64,000 nucleotides of DNA. Origin: Alteromonadaceae bacterium (GTDB lineage: Bacteria; Pseudomonadota; Gammaproteobacteria; Enterobacterales; Alteromonadaceae). The notes below the pieces were generated by a model. That model was given only the letters and a program-made list of their open reading frames with translations. It was not told the origin of the DNA and searched no databases. Numbering within the stretch: position 1 is the stretch's first letter; every line of letters starts with the position of its first letter. The position numbers were made by a program, and so were the translations under genes. The DNA lies in assembly GCA_013216015.1 (NCBI GenBank), contig JABSOI010000018.1, positions 1-64,000 of the forward strand, read 5' to 3'. Shown here in pieces: positions 9,941-19,764 of the stretch.

Positions 9941-11368
9941 ATGCATACACAAATACTATCTTTACTGCCAAAGAGTGTTTTGGCGGTAACGATATCGCTC
10001 ACTTTAACGGCTTGTCTGCAGTCAGAGCAACAAGATGAGCAAGTTACCATTAATAAAAACCCTTTCCCCAGTACTTACCAACCTTTGCCGAATCAAGATG
10101 TTTTAATTACTAATGCAACCATATTAACGGGTACTGGTGAACGCATAGACTAAGGCGATATTCTTGTTCGAAATGGAAAAATAGTTGAAATAGGCACTGA
10201 CTTAAAGGTGGATATTCTTAAGACTATTGACGCTGAAGGAAAATGGTTAACCCCTGGTATTATCGATGTTCATTCTCATTTAGGTGTTTATCCAAGTCCG
10301 TCTGTTGAATCTCATTCTGACGGCAATGAAATAAGTTCGCCAAATACTTCAGAAGTATGGGCTGAACATAGTGTATGGCCGCAAGATCCCGGTTTTCAGG
10401 CAGCTCGTGCTGGCGGTGTTACTACAATGCAAATATTACCTGGCTCGGCAAATTTATTTGGTGGTCGCGGGGTAACTTTACGAAATGTGCCAAGTCAAAC
10501 GACCCAGGGGATGAAATTTCCAGATGCTCCTTACGGTTTAAAAATGGCTTGTGGTGAAAACCCTAAACGAGTGTATGGTGGTAGAAAAGTAGCACCTTCA
10601 ACCCGAATGGGTAACATGGCAGGTTATCGTACCGCATGGGCTGAAGCCACAGAATATAAACGTGCGTGGGTTAAATATAATAAAGATTATGCAGCAGGAA
10701 AAAATCCAACAGCACCCGAGCGTAATTTAACGAACGACACTTTGCGCGGTGTACTCGATGGCGATATATTGATCCATAATCATTGTTACAAAGCCGAAGA
10801 AATGGCGATGATGATCGATTTAGGAAAAGAGTTTAACTATCACTCAGGTACATTTCATCATGGCATTGAAGCATACAAAATAGCAGATACTTTGGCTGAA
10901 AATAAAAACTGCGTAGCCATGTGGCCAGATTGGTGGGGCTTTAAAATGGAAGCATTTGATATGGTACAAGAAAATGTAGCAATTGTTGATGCGGTTAAAA
11001 ATTCTTGTGCAATTGTACATTCAGATTCAAGCACAACCATACAAAGATTAAATCAAGAAGCGGGTAAAGTAATGTACCGAGCCCAGGAAATTGGTTTTGC
11101 ATTGAAAGAAGAAGACGCTATTCGCTGGATCACTTCAAACCCAGCAAAAGCCCTTGGACTTAGTGATAAAACGGGTAGTTTGGAAGTTGGTAAAAATGCT
11201 GATTTAGTATTATGGAACCAAAACCCATTTAGTGTTTATGCCAAAGCCGAGCAGGTATTTATTGACGGGGCGAAGGTTTACGATCGTTTTGATGAAAAAT
11301 ATCAGGCAGTAAGTGACTTTATGTTAGGTCAACCTTCTGTTAATCAACCTATGTCATCTGGGAAATAA
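9941..11368 (+). pseudogene. Exported amidohydrolase interrupted by an in-frame stop
   Basis: Amidohydrolase-superfamily (imidazolonepropionase-like) lipoprotein broken by a single TAA at 10151-10153. Translation from ATG 9941 (ribosome site aggaag) gives a lipoprotein signal ending LTAC and the beginning of the fold (VLITNATILTGTGERID), then the stop; the same frame continues immediately as GDILVRNGKIVEIG and runs to 11368, including the metal-binding HxH in GIIDVHSHLG and a complete C-terminal domain. No other lesion is seen, so the mutation is recent, a sequencing error, or a site of readthrough. Reinitiation at GTG 10208 is conceivable but would lack the export signal and first beta strands. 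The stop is followed 10 bases later by a paralogous amidohydrolase. Confidence 0.85.
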
Positions 11369-11378
11369 GGAGCAAGTT

Positions 11379-12680
11379 ATGAAATTATTAAAACCATTTA
11401 TTTTTGTTTTGGCATGTACTTCAGCTTCAGCTTTTTATCCAAGCATCGTTAATGCAGAAACTTTAGCCATTACCAATGCAACAATTTATACCGCAACAGA
11501 CCAAGGCGTATTAACTAACGCTACCGTTATTATTGAAAATGGCAAAATTATTGCCGTTAATGCTGATAATGCTGATAATGCTGATACAGTTATAGATGCC
11601 AAAGGCCAAATTTTAACACCGGGTTTGATTGGTTCAATGAATAAACTCGGATTAGTTGAAGTTGGTGCAGTGTCAAGAACGCGTGATGGAGGTGATGAAA
11701 AAGCAGATATAACATTTGATGCCAGCATTGGCTTTAACCCTCGTTCAACGCTTATTCCTTATGCCCGTAAAGGTGGCATAACTTCAAATGTAGTTGTTCC
11801 AAGTGGTGGGAAAAGTATTTTTAAAGGCAAAACTTTTGCCGTTGATTTAACGGGTCGTTTTGAAAGTATTACGGCAAGTAATAACGCAATATTTGTAGAT
11901 TTAGGTGCGAAAAGTAAAGGTTCCCGTGCTTATGATATGCAGCAATTGATCAATAAACTTGAAGACGCCCAGAAGAAGTTAGATAAAGCTAAAAAGAAAC
12001 TTGCCAAGGAAAAAAAGGCCAAGAAAGACGGTAAGAAATCGGACAAAAAAGAAGATAAAGAACCTGAAGATCTTAAGCGTGATGAGTTAATTATTAATGC
12101 AATTTTAGCTGGTACTCAACCTTTGGTTGTTTATTCGGATCGTGCCACTGATATATTAGCTTTAATAAAACTAAAAAAACGTTTTGGCATTAACATAATT
12201 ATTCGTGAAGCTGCAGATGCAGTGTTAGTGATGAACCAATTGGTTCAGGCTGATATTCCGGTATTAATTAAAGCTATGCGTAACTTACCAGGTAGTTTTG
12301 ATTCATTGCATACCTCACTCAATAGCGCTGCAATATTAACTGCAGCAGGTGTGAAAGTCGGATTATTATCAACTGATGCTCATAATTTGTATCAATTAAG
12401 GTTTGATGCCGGTAATGCTGTTGCTAACGGATTATCAAAAGAGCAGGCGTTAGCTTCTGTTACAGCGAATATAGCCGATATGTTCGGCCTTAACAGTGGT
12501 GCTATCGCGGTAGGTAAAAATGCTGATTTAGTGCTATGGAGTGCTGATCCTTTTGAATTAAGCAGCCGTGTGGTGAAGATGTGGATTGGTGGTGATGAAT
12601 TCACAACACAAAGTCGACATGACGCATTAAGAAAACGTTATACCACCAATAGTGATATGCCTAGAGCTTATACTAAGTAA
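11379..12680 (+). CDS. Exported amidohydrolase-like protein lacking the HxH motif
   Basis: 433 aa amidohydrolase-family protein with a cleavable signal peptide (MKLLKPFIFVLACTSASAF, cleavage near VNAE) and a strong ribosome site (aaggag). It is paralogous to and co-transcribed with the upstream amidohydrolase. The beta-sandwich parts are normal (LAITNATIYTATDQG at the start, AVGKNADLVLWSADPFELSS at the end), but where active relatives have TPGxIDxHxH it reads TPGLIGSMNKLG, so the binuclear metal site cannot form in the usual way. A charged Lys/Glu/Asp helix (about residues 190-232) is inserted, and a 9-base coding repeat gives ADNADNAD near residue 66. Probably a non-catalytic partner of the first enzyme; the substrate cannot be predicted. 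Confidence 0.85.
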   Translation: MKLLKPFIFVLACTSASAFYPSIVNAETLAITNATIYTATDQGVLTNATVIIENGKIIAVNADNADNADTVIDAKGQILTPGLIGSMNKLGLVEVGAVSRTRDGGDEKADITFDASIGFNPRSTLIPYARKGGITSNVVVPSGGKSIFKGKTFAVDLTGRFESITASNNAIFVDLGAKSKGSRAYDMQQLINKLEDAQKKLDKAKKKLAKEKKAKKDGKKSDKKEDKEPEDLKRDELIINAILAGTQPLVVYSDRATDILALIKLKKRFGINIIIREAADAVLVMNQLVQADIPVLIKAMRNLPGSFDSLHTSLNSAAILTAAGVKVGLLSTDAHNLYQLRFDAGNAVANGLSKEQALASVTANIADMFGLNSGAIAVGKNADLVLWSADPFELSSRVVKMWIGGDEFTTQSRHDALRKRYTTNSDMPRAYTK

Positions 12681-12744
12681 TATCGTGGATAGTCAGGGGG
12701 AACGCTTTGGCTAACCCCTAACTCTAGTTTTATCCTTAACTTAT

Positions 12745-12772
12745 GGCTACAGAATCAACTGTAGCCTTTATT
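12745..12772 (+). terminator. Rho-independent terminator after the amidohydrolase pair
   Basis: Perfect 8-bp stem GGCTACAG / CTGTAGCC (12745-12752 and 12759-12766) with a 6-base loop, followed by TTTATT. It lies 65 bases after the stop at 12680. Confidence 0.75.
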
Positions 12773-12927
12773 AACTAATCAACGTGTGACTTATCTCCAA
12801 TCAAAAGTTTTTCCAATTAAACAGCCTCTAATTAAAAAACCTTGATAAAACCTTTTATACTATCATCCATAAAATCTATGCTTTACCATGCGTGTATTAA
12901 TTAAATTGTGCAATGTAGAGTTGGTTT

Positions 12928-13806
12928 ATGACGGTTAAAATTCTCGCTGGTAATGACTTTGGTAAAGTAGAACTGGTTTCTTCAACAAATAGTGAAACGT
13001 TAGTTATTAAACATAATGCTTGTAGTGCAAAAGTTAGTTTGTATGGCGGGCATGTTTTAGCATGGCAACCTAAAGATGAAAAACCTGTTTTTTGGTTAAG
13101 TGACAAAGCAATTTATCGTACCGGAACCGCAATACGAGGAGGAATTCCTATTTGCTGGCCGTGGTTCGGATCTTGTGTAAAAGGTGAGCAAAATGCTGGA
13201 AATCACGGTTTTGCCCGTCAGCAAAATTGGCAGCTCGATGAAATATTTATTGAGGTTGACACAGTTAAATTAATCATTAGTTGGCAGGGCGAAAATATGC
13301 ATTCAATGTGGCCTGCTGCATGTTCTTTAAAACAGGAAATAGTGTTTGGTCAAACATTCAGTCAAACATTGTTTATGACTAATTTATCAGATGAGGATGT
13401 TGAGTATACGGGGGCGCTGCACAGTTACTTTTGCGTTAGTGATCCCAAAAATGTCACGGTAGATAATTTAGTTCAAGCTGAATTTGTTGATAAAGTAAGC
13501 GGTAATCATCAATTACCACAAGGGTTACCTAATTGTGAGGGTGAGATAGATCGTATTTATTATTGTAATAATGCCATGAAGATTATCGATAAAAAATGGC
13601 AGCGAATTATTGAAGTATCATCTACAGGTTGTCAACAGTGGGTATTGTGGAACCCTGGTAAAGAGCTGGCAGATAAAATGAGTGACATTCATACCAATGG
13701 TGAACAAGAATTTGTTTGCTTAGAGGCGGCAAATACTCAATGGCAAAAAATTCCAGCGAAGAATACTGTTACTATTGGACAAAATATCCAGATACTGGCG
13801 GATTAA
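12928..13806 (+). CDS. D-hexose-6-phosphate mutarotase (YeaD family)
   Basis: 292 aa member of the aldose-1-epimerase/YeaD family, expected to interconvert alpha and beta anomers of glucose-6-phosphate in the cytoplasm. Recognisable segments are the galactose-mutarotase-like beta-sandwich start (YGGHVLAWQP), the RGGIPICWPWFG strand, the conserved NHGFAR motif with catalytic His, the LHSYF segment and the WNPG near the end. No signal peptide. Ribosome site is weak. It is transcribed convergently with mutH, whose end lies 38 bases away. Confidence 0.88.
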   Translation: MTVKILAGNDFGKVELVSSTNSETLVIKHNACSAKVSLYGGHVLAWQPKDEKPVFWLSDKAIYRTGTAIRGGIPICWPWFGSCVKGEQNAGNHGFARQQNWQLDEIFIEVDTVKLIISWQGENMHSMWPAACSLKQEIVFGQTFSQTLFMTNLSDEDVEYTGALHSYFCVSDPKNVTVDNLVQAEFVDKVSGNHQLPQGLPNCEGEIDRIYYCNNAMKIIDKKWQRIIEVSSTGCQQWVLWNPGKELADKMSDIHTNGEQEFVCLEAANTQWQKIPAKNTVTIGQNIQILAD

Positions 13807-13844
13807 CTATTATTTTTTCATGAGATACTGTTTTTTCAAGGTGT

Positions 13845-14548
13845 TTATTCTTTGCCAAGATATTTATTCAGTAACATTTGAGTAAAAGGTGTTTTGATAT
13901 AATAGCCTCGGGGTAGTGTCATAAATGATTTTCCATGGCGGTCAAAAGCTTGTGTTTTTGCTTTACTATTGGCTGCTTTGGGTCGTAATTGTAATACTTG
14001 CCCATGCTTGCCATTAATTTTTTCAACTTCGCCTAAAACAATCATGTCGGTTAATTCTTGCCAATCCAATGCGAGCAGGTTTTCTTCTGCTGCTGATGGG
14101 GACCAGATAAAAGGGCTGCAAATTATACGATCTGCTATAGCCATTTTCCGCTCAGATATAACAGGAACCCACAAAACCCGGGCTAATTTGTTACGGATAT
14201 GACTTGCTTTCCAACTGGCACCAACTAATCCCGTTAGAGGGGCTACACAAATAAAAGTTGTTTCCAGTGGTTTGCCGTATCGATCAATAGGTAATGATTT
14301 AAGTTCAATACCCAGTTGCGGAAAATCAGGCTCAGGTCGGGAACCGGCACTTGCACCAAGTATTTTTTCAAGCAATAAACCTATCCAACCTTTTTCTCTT
14401 AGTAAAGATTCAGGTACGACAATTCCTGCTTGAGCAGCGAGTTCACCTAAGGTTAAACCCGTTAATGCTTGGGCACGTGCGGCTAATTCAGCTTCTGATG
14501 TTGGGATATTAAATTTGATAATAAGTCAGCAATTATAGGTTTTGTCAT
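13845..14548 (-). pseudogene. mutH: DNA mismatch repair endonuclease MutH, frameshifted
   Basis: MutH nicks the unmethylated strand at hemimethylated GATC during mismatch repair. Downstream of the lesion the frame is complete and includes the catalytic set: Asp in PEPDFPQLG and the Glu-x-Lys pair in [10 protein letters not shown]; the conserved [20 protein letters not shown] and [10 protein letters not shown] blocks are present. However, the only plausible start, ATG at 14548-14546 ([11 protein letters not shown]), is in another frame. The two frames join if one A is restored in the aaattt run at about 14511-14516: the text becomes [21 protein letters not shown] followed by normal MutH. Either a single-base deletion has inactivated the gene or the run is a base-calling error. 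rppH begins divergently about 105 bases away. Confidence 0.85.
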
Positions 14549-14652
14549 ATTATTATCGGCACCGCTCTTGCTGGCAAGTGAAATTTTAATTGCCCGAAAG
14601 TAAATATTGTGGAAGAATCAGTAAATATTATGAAGATTTGTCAGGAGTTCCT

Positions 14653-15156
14653 GTGATAGATGCCGAAGGCTATCGAGCCAATGTCGGCATAGTAATAATT
14701 AATGACAGGGGACAAGTATTTTGGGCAAGACGTTATGGTCAACATTCATGGCAATATCCACAAGGTGGAGTTGACGAGGGTGAAACAGCAGAACAAACCA
14801 TGTTCAGGGAATTACATGAAGAAGTAGGTTTAAAACCCGAACATGTTAAAATTGTTGCATCGACCAAACATTGGCTAAGATATAGATTGCCAAAACGTTT
14901 AATTAGACATGAAAGTAAACCTGTTTGTATTGGACAAAAACAAAAGTGGTTTTTGTTGAAATTGATAGGAAAGGAGTCATCCGTTGACTTATTGCACTCT
15001 GATCATCCTGAATTTGATGATTGGCGGTGGGTTAGTTATTGGTATCCGGTACGACAAGTAGTGTCATTTAAACGTGAAGTTTATCGTAAAGTTATGAAGG
15101 AATTCGCACCAATTGCGTTGCCTTTTCATCGTCATGAAAAACGTAGACGAAAGTAA
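14653..15156 (+). CDS. rppH: RNA pyrophosphohydrolase
   Basis: RppH removes pyrophosphate from 5'-triphosphorylated mRNA and so triggers RNase E decay. The Nudix box is intact (GGVDEGE...REL.EEVGL, G-x5-E-x7-REUxEExGU). I choose GTG at 14653 rather than an upstream TTG at 14590: the family begins M-I-D-x-x-GYRxNVGI, which here reads [13 protein letters not shown], and an AGGAG ribosome site (14643-14647) sits 5 bases before the GTG. That gives 167 aa, close to E. coli RppH (176 aa), with a basic tail. It precedes ptsP, as in E. coli. Confidence 0.93.
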   Translation: MIDAEGYRANVGIVIINDRGQVFWARRYGQHSWQYPQGGVDEGETAEQTMFRELHEEVGLKPEHVKIVASTKHWLRYRLPKRLIRHESKPVCIGQKQKWFLLKLIGKESSVDLLHSDHPEFDDWRWVSYWYPVRQVVSFKREVYRKVMKEFAPIALPFHRHEKRRRK

Positions 15157-15398
15157 TTATTACTATGTATACCCAAATAATTTGAAGTTGCGCTTTGCTT
15201 AGTTTATTTTTATAACTGGCTTAGCTCTGCTCAAACAGTGTATTACCAGTACGTTTGGTTTTCAGAGTTCAAAATTAGGTTTAGGTACGGTTATTTTGAA
15301 TTTATCCGTAGCCCGTAATTTTAAGGAAGATTTTTCATTATTATTCTTAGGTGATATCACCAGAGAATGTTTCGCAATTGATATTTATAAGGAATTTC

Positions 15399-17660
15399 AT
15401 GTTAACTAACTTACGTCGTATTGTACTTGAATTCAGTCAGGATCTTGAATTAGAGAATGCATTGCTGCGGTTGGTTAAGCAAGTTAAGAGAGTCATGGAA
15501 ACCGATTGCTGTTCGGTGTATTTGGCTGATTATCGTCATAAAAAATTTATACTGATGGCGTCTGATGGTCTTTCTATTGATTCTTTAGGGCAAACTTCAG
15601 TAGCCTTTACTGAAGGACTTATTGGTTTAGTTGGACAGCGTGAAGAACCGATAAATATAAGCAATTCTAAGCAGCACCCTCATTTTGTTCATACACCATA
15701 TGTTGAAGAAGACGAATTCAATGCATTTTTAGGCACACCTATAATTCATCAGCGTAAAGTGCTGGGCATTATATCTATTCAGCAAAAGCAATCACGTTAT
15801 TTTACTGAAGATGAAGAATCTTTTTTAGTGACGTTGTCAGCACAAATTGCAATGGCTGTAGCTAATGCCGAAGCTCGCGGCATTATTGATATGCCAAAAG
15901 ATACACAATGGTTAAAGCAGCTTACGGGTATTGCCGGTGCCCCGGGTATCGCGCTTGGGCCTATTATGATTAGTTCGCCCAATGCTGATTTAGGGGATGT
16001 CTCTTTACAAAAAACTGAAAGTATCGATACTCAATTACATCGCTTTGGGAACGCTATAGTTAAAACTCGTGCTGATTTTAGCCAAATGGCAGATAAATTA
16101 AGCGAAGTTATCAATGATGAAAGTCTTGATATTTTCGAAGTTTATATACAGTTGCTGGATCATGCTAGTTTGGGGCATGAAGTTGAAATTAAAATTAACA
16201 GTGGCTGGATGGCTGAGAGTGCTTTAAAGCTGGTTATTGATCATTATATTGTTCAGTTTGAAGCTTTGGATGATAGTTACATTAGAGAGCGTGCAAGTGA
16301 TATAAGAGATTTAGGTAATCGGTTGCTGCTTAATTTACAGCAGGAAGTACAAGCCAATAAAGTATTACCTGATGAATTTATATTAATGGCTGATGATGTC
16401 AGCGCTTCTATGCTGGCTGAATTTCAGCATAAAGGTTTAAAAGGTATTCTTTCACTGTCTGGATCAAATAACTCGCATGCCGCTATACTTGCCAGAGCTT
16501 TAGATGTGCCGGCAATAATGGGTATAGGGAAGTTACCGCTAAACCAAATGGAACAGCAAGTTGTAATTTTAGATGGTTACAGTGGGGAGCTGTTTATATC
16601 CCCAAATGAAACGTTAATACGTGAATATAAACATTTAATTGCTGAAGAATGTTTGTTAGCAGATAAAGTAAAGCAAGTTGAAAACCTTCCGGCAATTACC
16701 AAAGACGGTCGTGCAATTGAATTATTGCTCAATGCAGGATTATTAACCGGGTTTGAACATTCTAAAAATTCGGGGGCGCTTGGTATCGGTTTATATCGTA
16801 CTGAGATCCCTTTTATGAATAGAAGTTGTTTTCCTTCGGAGCAAGAGCAAACAAAGTTGTACCGCCAGGTACTGACAAGCTTTTCAGATCAGCCAGTTAC
16901 TATGCGAACCTTGGATGTAGGTGGTGATAAATCTCTTCCTTATTTCCCTATTGTTGAAGATAATCCGTTTTTGGGGTGGCGTGGTATTCGTATTACTCTG
17001 GATCATCCTGAAATATTTTTAGTGCAAGTCAGAGCTATGATAAGAGCTAACCAGGGGCTTAACAATTTAGAAATAATGTTACCCATGATAGCAAGTGTAA
17101 CGGAAGTCGATGATGCGACTCGACTTATCAATCAAGCATATTATGAATTATCGACAGAGTTGTCTTGCAAGTTAGTTAAACCCAGAATTGGCATAATGAT
17201 AGAAGTGCCGTCAACGATATTTCAATTGCGTGAATTAGCACAAAAAGTAGATTTTTTTTCTGTTGGCAGCAACGATTTAACTCAATATCTGCTCGCGGTA
17301 GATCGTAATAATCCAAGAGTTGCCAGTTTATACGATGCTTATCATCCTGCGGTTTTAAGAGCTTTGAATATAATTGCTGCAGAGTCCAGTAAGTATTTAG
17401 TCCCTTTAAGTTTATGTGGAGAACTCGCCAGTGAGCCTGCCGGCGCTTTGCTGTTATTGGCAATGGGATACGACAAACTCAGTATGAATCCTCATAATGT
17501 TGCCAGAATTAAATGGGTAATTCGTCATGTAGATTTTCAGCGGGCTAAAGTGATGCTTTCACACGCATTAACATTCAGCACAGCCAAACAAGTTCATAGT
17601 TATTTGAATGAGCAACTGGAGTATTTAGGTCTAGGTGGATTTGTCAGGGCAGGTATGTAG
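15399..17660 (+). CDS. ptsP: Phosphoenolpyruvate-protein phosphotransferase PtsP (EI-Ntr)
   Basis: First enzyme of the nitrogen-related PTS: an N-terminal GAF sensor domain (about residues 1-165) fused to the PTS enzyme I module. The phosphohistidine region is SGSNNSHAAILARAL, and the PEP-binding barrel has the RTEIPFMNR, GWRGIRITLD, IEVPSTIF and SVGSNDLTQYLLAVDR signatures. The start is taken as ATG 15399, which follows an AAGGAA ribosome site and gives the usual MLTxLRxIV opening; this makes 753 aa. The 240 bases upstream, between rppH and this start, contain nothing recognisable. Confidence 0.94.
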   Translation: MLTNLRRIVLEFSQDLELENALLRLVKQVKRVMETDCCSVYLADYRHKKFILMASDGLSIDSLGQTSVAFTEGLIGLVGQREEPINISNSKQHPHFVHTPYVEEDEFNAFLGTPIIHQRKVLGIISIQQKQSRYFTEDEESFLVTLSAQIAMAVANAEARGIIDMPKDTQWLKQLTGIAGAPGIALGPIMISSPNADLGDVSLQKTESIDTQLHRFGNAIVKTRADFSQMADKLSEVINDESLDIFEVYIQLLDHASLGHEVEIKINSGWMAESALKLVIDHYIVQFEALDDSYIRERASDIRDLGNRLLLNLQQEVQANKVLPDEFILMADDVSASMLAEFQHKGLKGILSLSGSNNSHAAILARALDVPAIMGIGKLPLNQMEQQVVILDGYSGELFISPNETLIREYKHLIAEECLLADKVKQVENLPAITKDGRAIELLLNAGLLTGFEHSKNSGALGIGLYRTEIPFMNRSCFPSEQEQTKLYRQVLTSFSDQPVTMRTLDVGGDKSLPYFPIVEDNPFLGWRGIRITLDHPEIFLVQVRAMIRANQGLNNLEIMLPMIASVTEVDDATRLINQAYYELSTELSCKLVKPRIGIMIEVPSTIFQLRELAQKVDFFSVGSNDLTQYLLAVDRNNPRVASLYDAYHPAVLRALNIIAAESSKYLVPLSLCGELASEPAGALLLLAMGYDKLSMNPHNVARIKWVIRHVDFQRAKVMLSHALTFSTAKQVHSYLNEQLEYLGLGGFVRAGM

Positions 17661-17696
17661 TTCGTATAAGTTCAAAAGCTAAGTTTAACGCCTTGG

Positions 17697-17735
17697 TTTG
17701 AATATAAAGTTTGAATATAAAGTTTGAATATAAAG
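17697..17735. repeat. 13-bp tandem repeat, three copies
   Basis: Three perfect head-to-tail copies of TTTGAATATAAAG, starting 37 bases after the ptsP stop codon. Non-coding. One of several short tandem duplications placed just downstream of genes in this window. Confidence 0.9.
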
Positions 17736-17817
17736 TCTAAGGTCTAGTTTAAATAATAACTTAGACCATACGTTTCGAATTTAATTAAAATCAATATTAC
17801 TAACAGAAGTAAATAAA

Positions 17818-18639
17818 ATGTTGTTAACAATATTTATCACGTGTTTAGTTTTAGGTTCAGTGGTTGGTTTTTTAGCGGGTCTTTTAGGTATCGGTGGCGG
17901 ATTAATCATTGTACCTGTATTAGTTTACTTATTACCCCAGTTTGGTATCAGCCCTAATGAAGTCATGCCAATTGCTCTTGCAACTTCTTTGGCTTCTATC
18001 GTTATGACGTCTGCATCTGCAGCATATGCTCATCATAAGAACCAAAATATCCCCTGGAGTTTAACAAAACAATTACTATTAACCATTAGTGTTGGAGCAT
18101 TAGTCGGGGCTATTGTTGCTGATTTATTATCTACCAGTGCTCTGACTAATTTCTTCGGTTTTGCTGTCATGTTATTGGCAACCTATATGATATATTCAAT
18201 TCGTGTGAAGAAGGTTGAATTACCTTCTGAAAATGAGAGCTCAGAACGTTTACCAAGTAATATGATCCTAAAAGTAATTGGCTTATTTACCGGAGTTGTT
18301 GCCAGTTTAATGGGGATTGCCGGCGGTGCTATTTTAATTCCAACATTAAGTTACTGGGGTGTCCCATTACGCCAGACCATTGGAACCGCGACAGTTTGTG
18401 GCATGTTGGTCGCTTGTTTTGGCTCAGCAGGATATATATATACAGGTTTTGGCAAAGCGTCTTTACCCCAGTGGAGTTTAGGTTATGTTTATTTACCTGC
18501 TTTGGTTGGAATAATTACCACCTCATTAATATTTGCTCCAATAGGCGTAAAATTTGCCACTAGGTTACCTGTAAGTACTTTAAAGACATTCTTTGCAGGA
18601 TTTCTTATTATAGTTGCTATAAAAATGCTTTGGTTTTAA
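17818..18639 (+). CDS. TSUP-family permease (TauE/SafE-like)
   Basis: 273 aa integral membrane protein of the TSUP family (sulfite/organosulfur or related anion exporters, Pfam TauE). Eight or so hydrophobic helices in two halves are visible; the family's repeated glycine-rich motif appears as GLLGIGGGLIIVPVL in the first half and ASLMGIAGGAILIPTLSYWGVP in the second. The substrate is not predictable. Its position between ptsP and lgt matches the synteny seen in many marine gammaproteobacteria. Ribosome site is poor. Confidence 0.88.
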   Translation: MLLTIFITCLVLGSVVGFLAGLLGIGGGLIIVPVLVYLLPQFGISPNEVMPIALATSLASIVMTSASAAYAHHKNQNIPWSLTKQLLLTISVGALVGAIVADLLSTSALTNFFGFAVMLLATYMIYSIRVKKVELPSENESSERLPSNMILKVIGLFTGVVASLMGIAGGAILIPTLSYWGVPLRQTIGTATVCGMLVACFGSAGYIYTGFGKASLPQWSLGYVYLPALVGIITTSLIFAPIGVKFATRLPVSTLKTFFAGFLIIVAIKMLWF

Positions 18640-18676
18640 AGGTCTGTTTTTAAAGGTCTGTTTTTTAAAGGTCTGG
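18634..18676. repeat. 13-16 bp imperfect tandem repeat overlapping a stop codon
   Basis: Three copies of a TTTTAAAGGTCTG unit, with growing T runs. The first copy contains the TAA stop of the TSUP gene, so the repeat arose by duplication of the gene end. Confidence 0.85.
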
Positions 18677-18726
18677 CTTTAAAAGCTTAGTGCCAATCGT
18701 TAATTACCAGCAACGACAATTATTCT

Positions 18727-19566
18727 ATGACTGAGAGTTTTATTAAATTACCATCAATTGATCCAATAATATTTACTATTGGCCCTTTTACCTTGCATTG
18801 GTACGCGATAATGTATCTTCTTGGTTTTGCGTTTGTCATGTTTATAGCCACTAACAAGGTGACTTATAAAGCAAATAACAAAGTAAATAAAATTCACAAT
18901 ATCTGGTCTACAAAGCAAGTGAATGATTTACTTTTTTATTGCTTCCTTGCCGTAATTCTAGGTGGTCGTGTTGGTTATGTTTTCTTTTATCAATTTGACT
19001 ACTTACTCGTTGAGCCTCTGTATATTTTTAAAATATGGTTAGGAGGCATGTCATTTCACGGAGGTTTACTCGGTGTTATTATTGCCATTAGTATTTTGTT
19101 AATACAAACCAATAAACATTTTTTGGTAGTTACTGATTTTATCGCACCATTAGTGCCTGTTGGTTTAGGGTTAGGGTTAATAGGTAACTTTATCAATGCC
19201 GAATTTTTGGGAACCCCAACGAATGTACCCTGGGCTATGATTTTTCCGGCAGATAAGTTGCAACTTCCCCGTCATCCATTACAACTATATGAATTTTTTC
19301 TAGAGGGCGTGATCTTATTTTTTCTCCTTAATTTTATCAATAGAAAAACAAACACCTTAGGGCTGGTTTCAGGGACTTTTTTAATTGCTTATGGCGTTTT
19401 TAAAATCATCACTGAATTTTTCAGAGAACAAGATGCTCATTTATATTTATCTTTTATTACTAAAGACCAGCTTTTAAGTCTTCCTATGATTATTGTAGGG
19501 ATTTGTATAATTTATTGGGGTTATCTGAAGCAGGTTAATGCTTCTATTTCAGGTGAAAAATTATAA
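18727..19566 (+). CDS. lgt: Phosphatidylglycerol-prolipoprotein diacylglyceryl transferase
   Basis: Lgt transfers diacylglycerol from phosphatidylglycerol to the lipobox cysteine of prolipoproteins, the first step of lipoprotein maturation. Seven membrane segments and the expected motifs are present: LHWYAIMYLLGF, the essential His in GMSFHGGLLG, GNFINAEFLG, RHPLQLYE and EFFREQD. Oddity: the signature that reads G-R-[LI]-G-N-F-I-N in E. coli and most relatives reads G-L-I-G-N-F-I-N here, so the conserved (in E. coli essential) Arg143 position is a leucine (TTA codon). Otherwise length (279 aa) and order before thyA are normal. No clear ribosome site is visible. Confidence 0.92.
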   Translation: MTESFIKLPSIDPIIFTIGPFTLHWYAIMYLLGFAFVMFIATNKVTYKANNKVNKIHNIWSTKQVNDLLFYCFLAVILGGRVGYVFFYQFDYLLVEPLYIFKIWLGGMSFHGGLLGVIIAISILLIQTNKHFLVVTDFIAPLVPVGLGLGLIGNFINAEFLGTPTNVPWAMIFPADKLQLPRHPLQLYEFFLEGVILFFLLNFINRKTNTLGLVSGTFLIAYGVFKIITEFFREQDAHLYLSFITKDQLLSLPMIIVGICIIYWGYLKQVNASISGEKL

Positions 19567-19764
19567 AAGTGTATTTTCAATAGGTGATTTTTGATTACTT
19601 TTTCATGATGTTAAAATTGTTCAGACACTGTTTGCACAATTGAGTTAAACTATGACTCAATAGATAAAGTGAAAACTTATAAAATAAAAACAAAGAGTTA
19701 AATGGGTAGCTAAAGACGCTTGAGATAAGCATAGCGACTAAAAAATAATGTTAAGAGACGTGAA

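Noticed and set aside
15172-15200. tatacccaaataatttgaag, resembling a MITE end
   Set aside because: No matching inverted end with a TA duplication could be found before ptsP.
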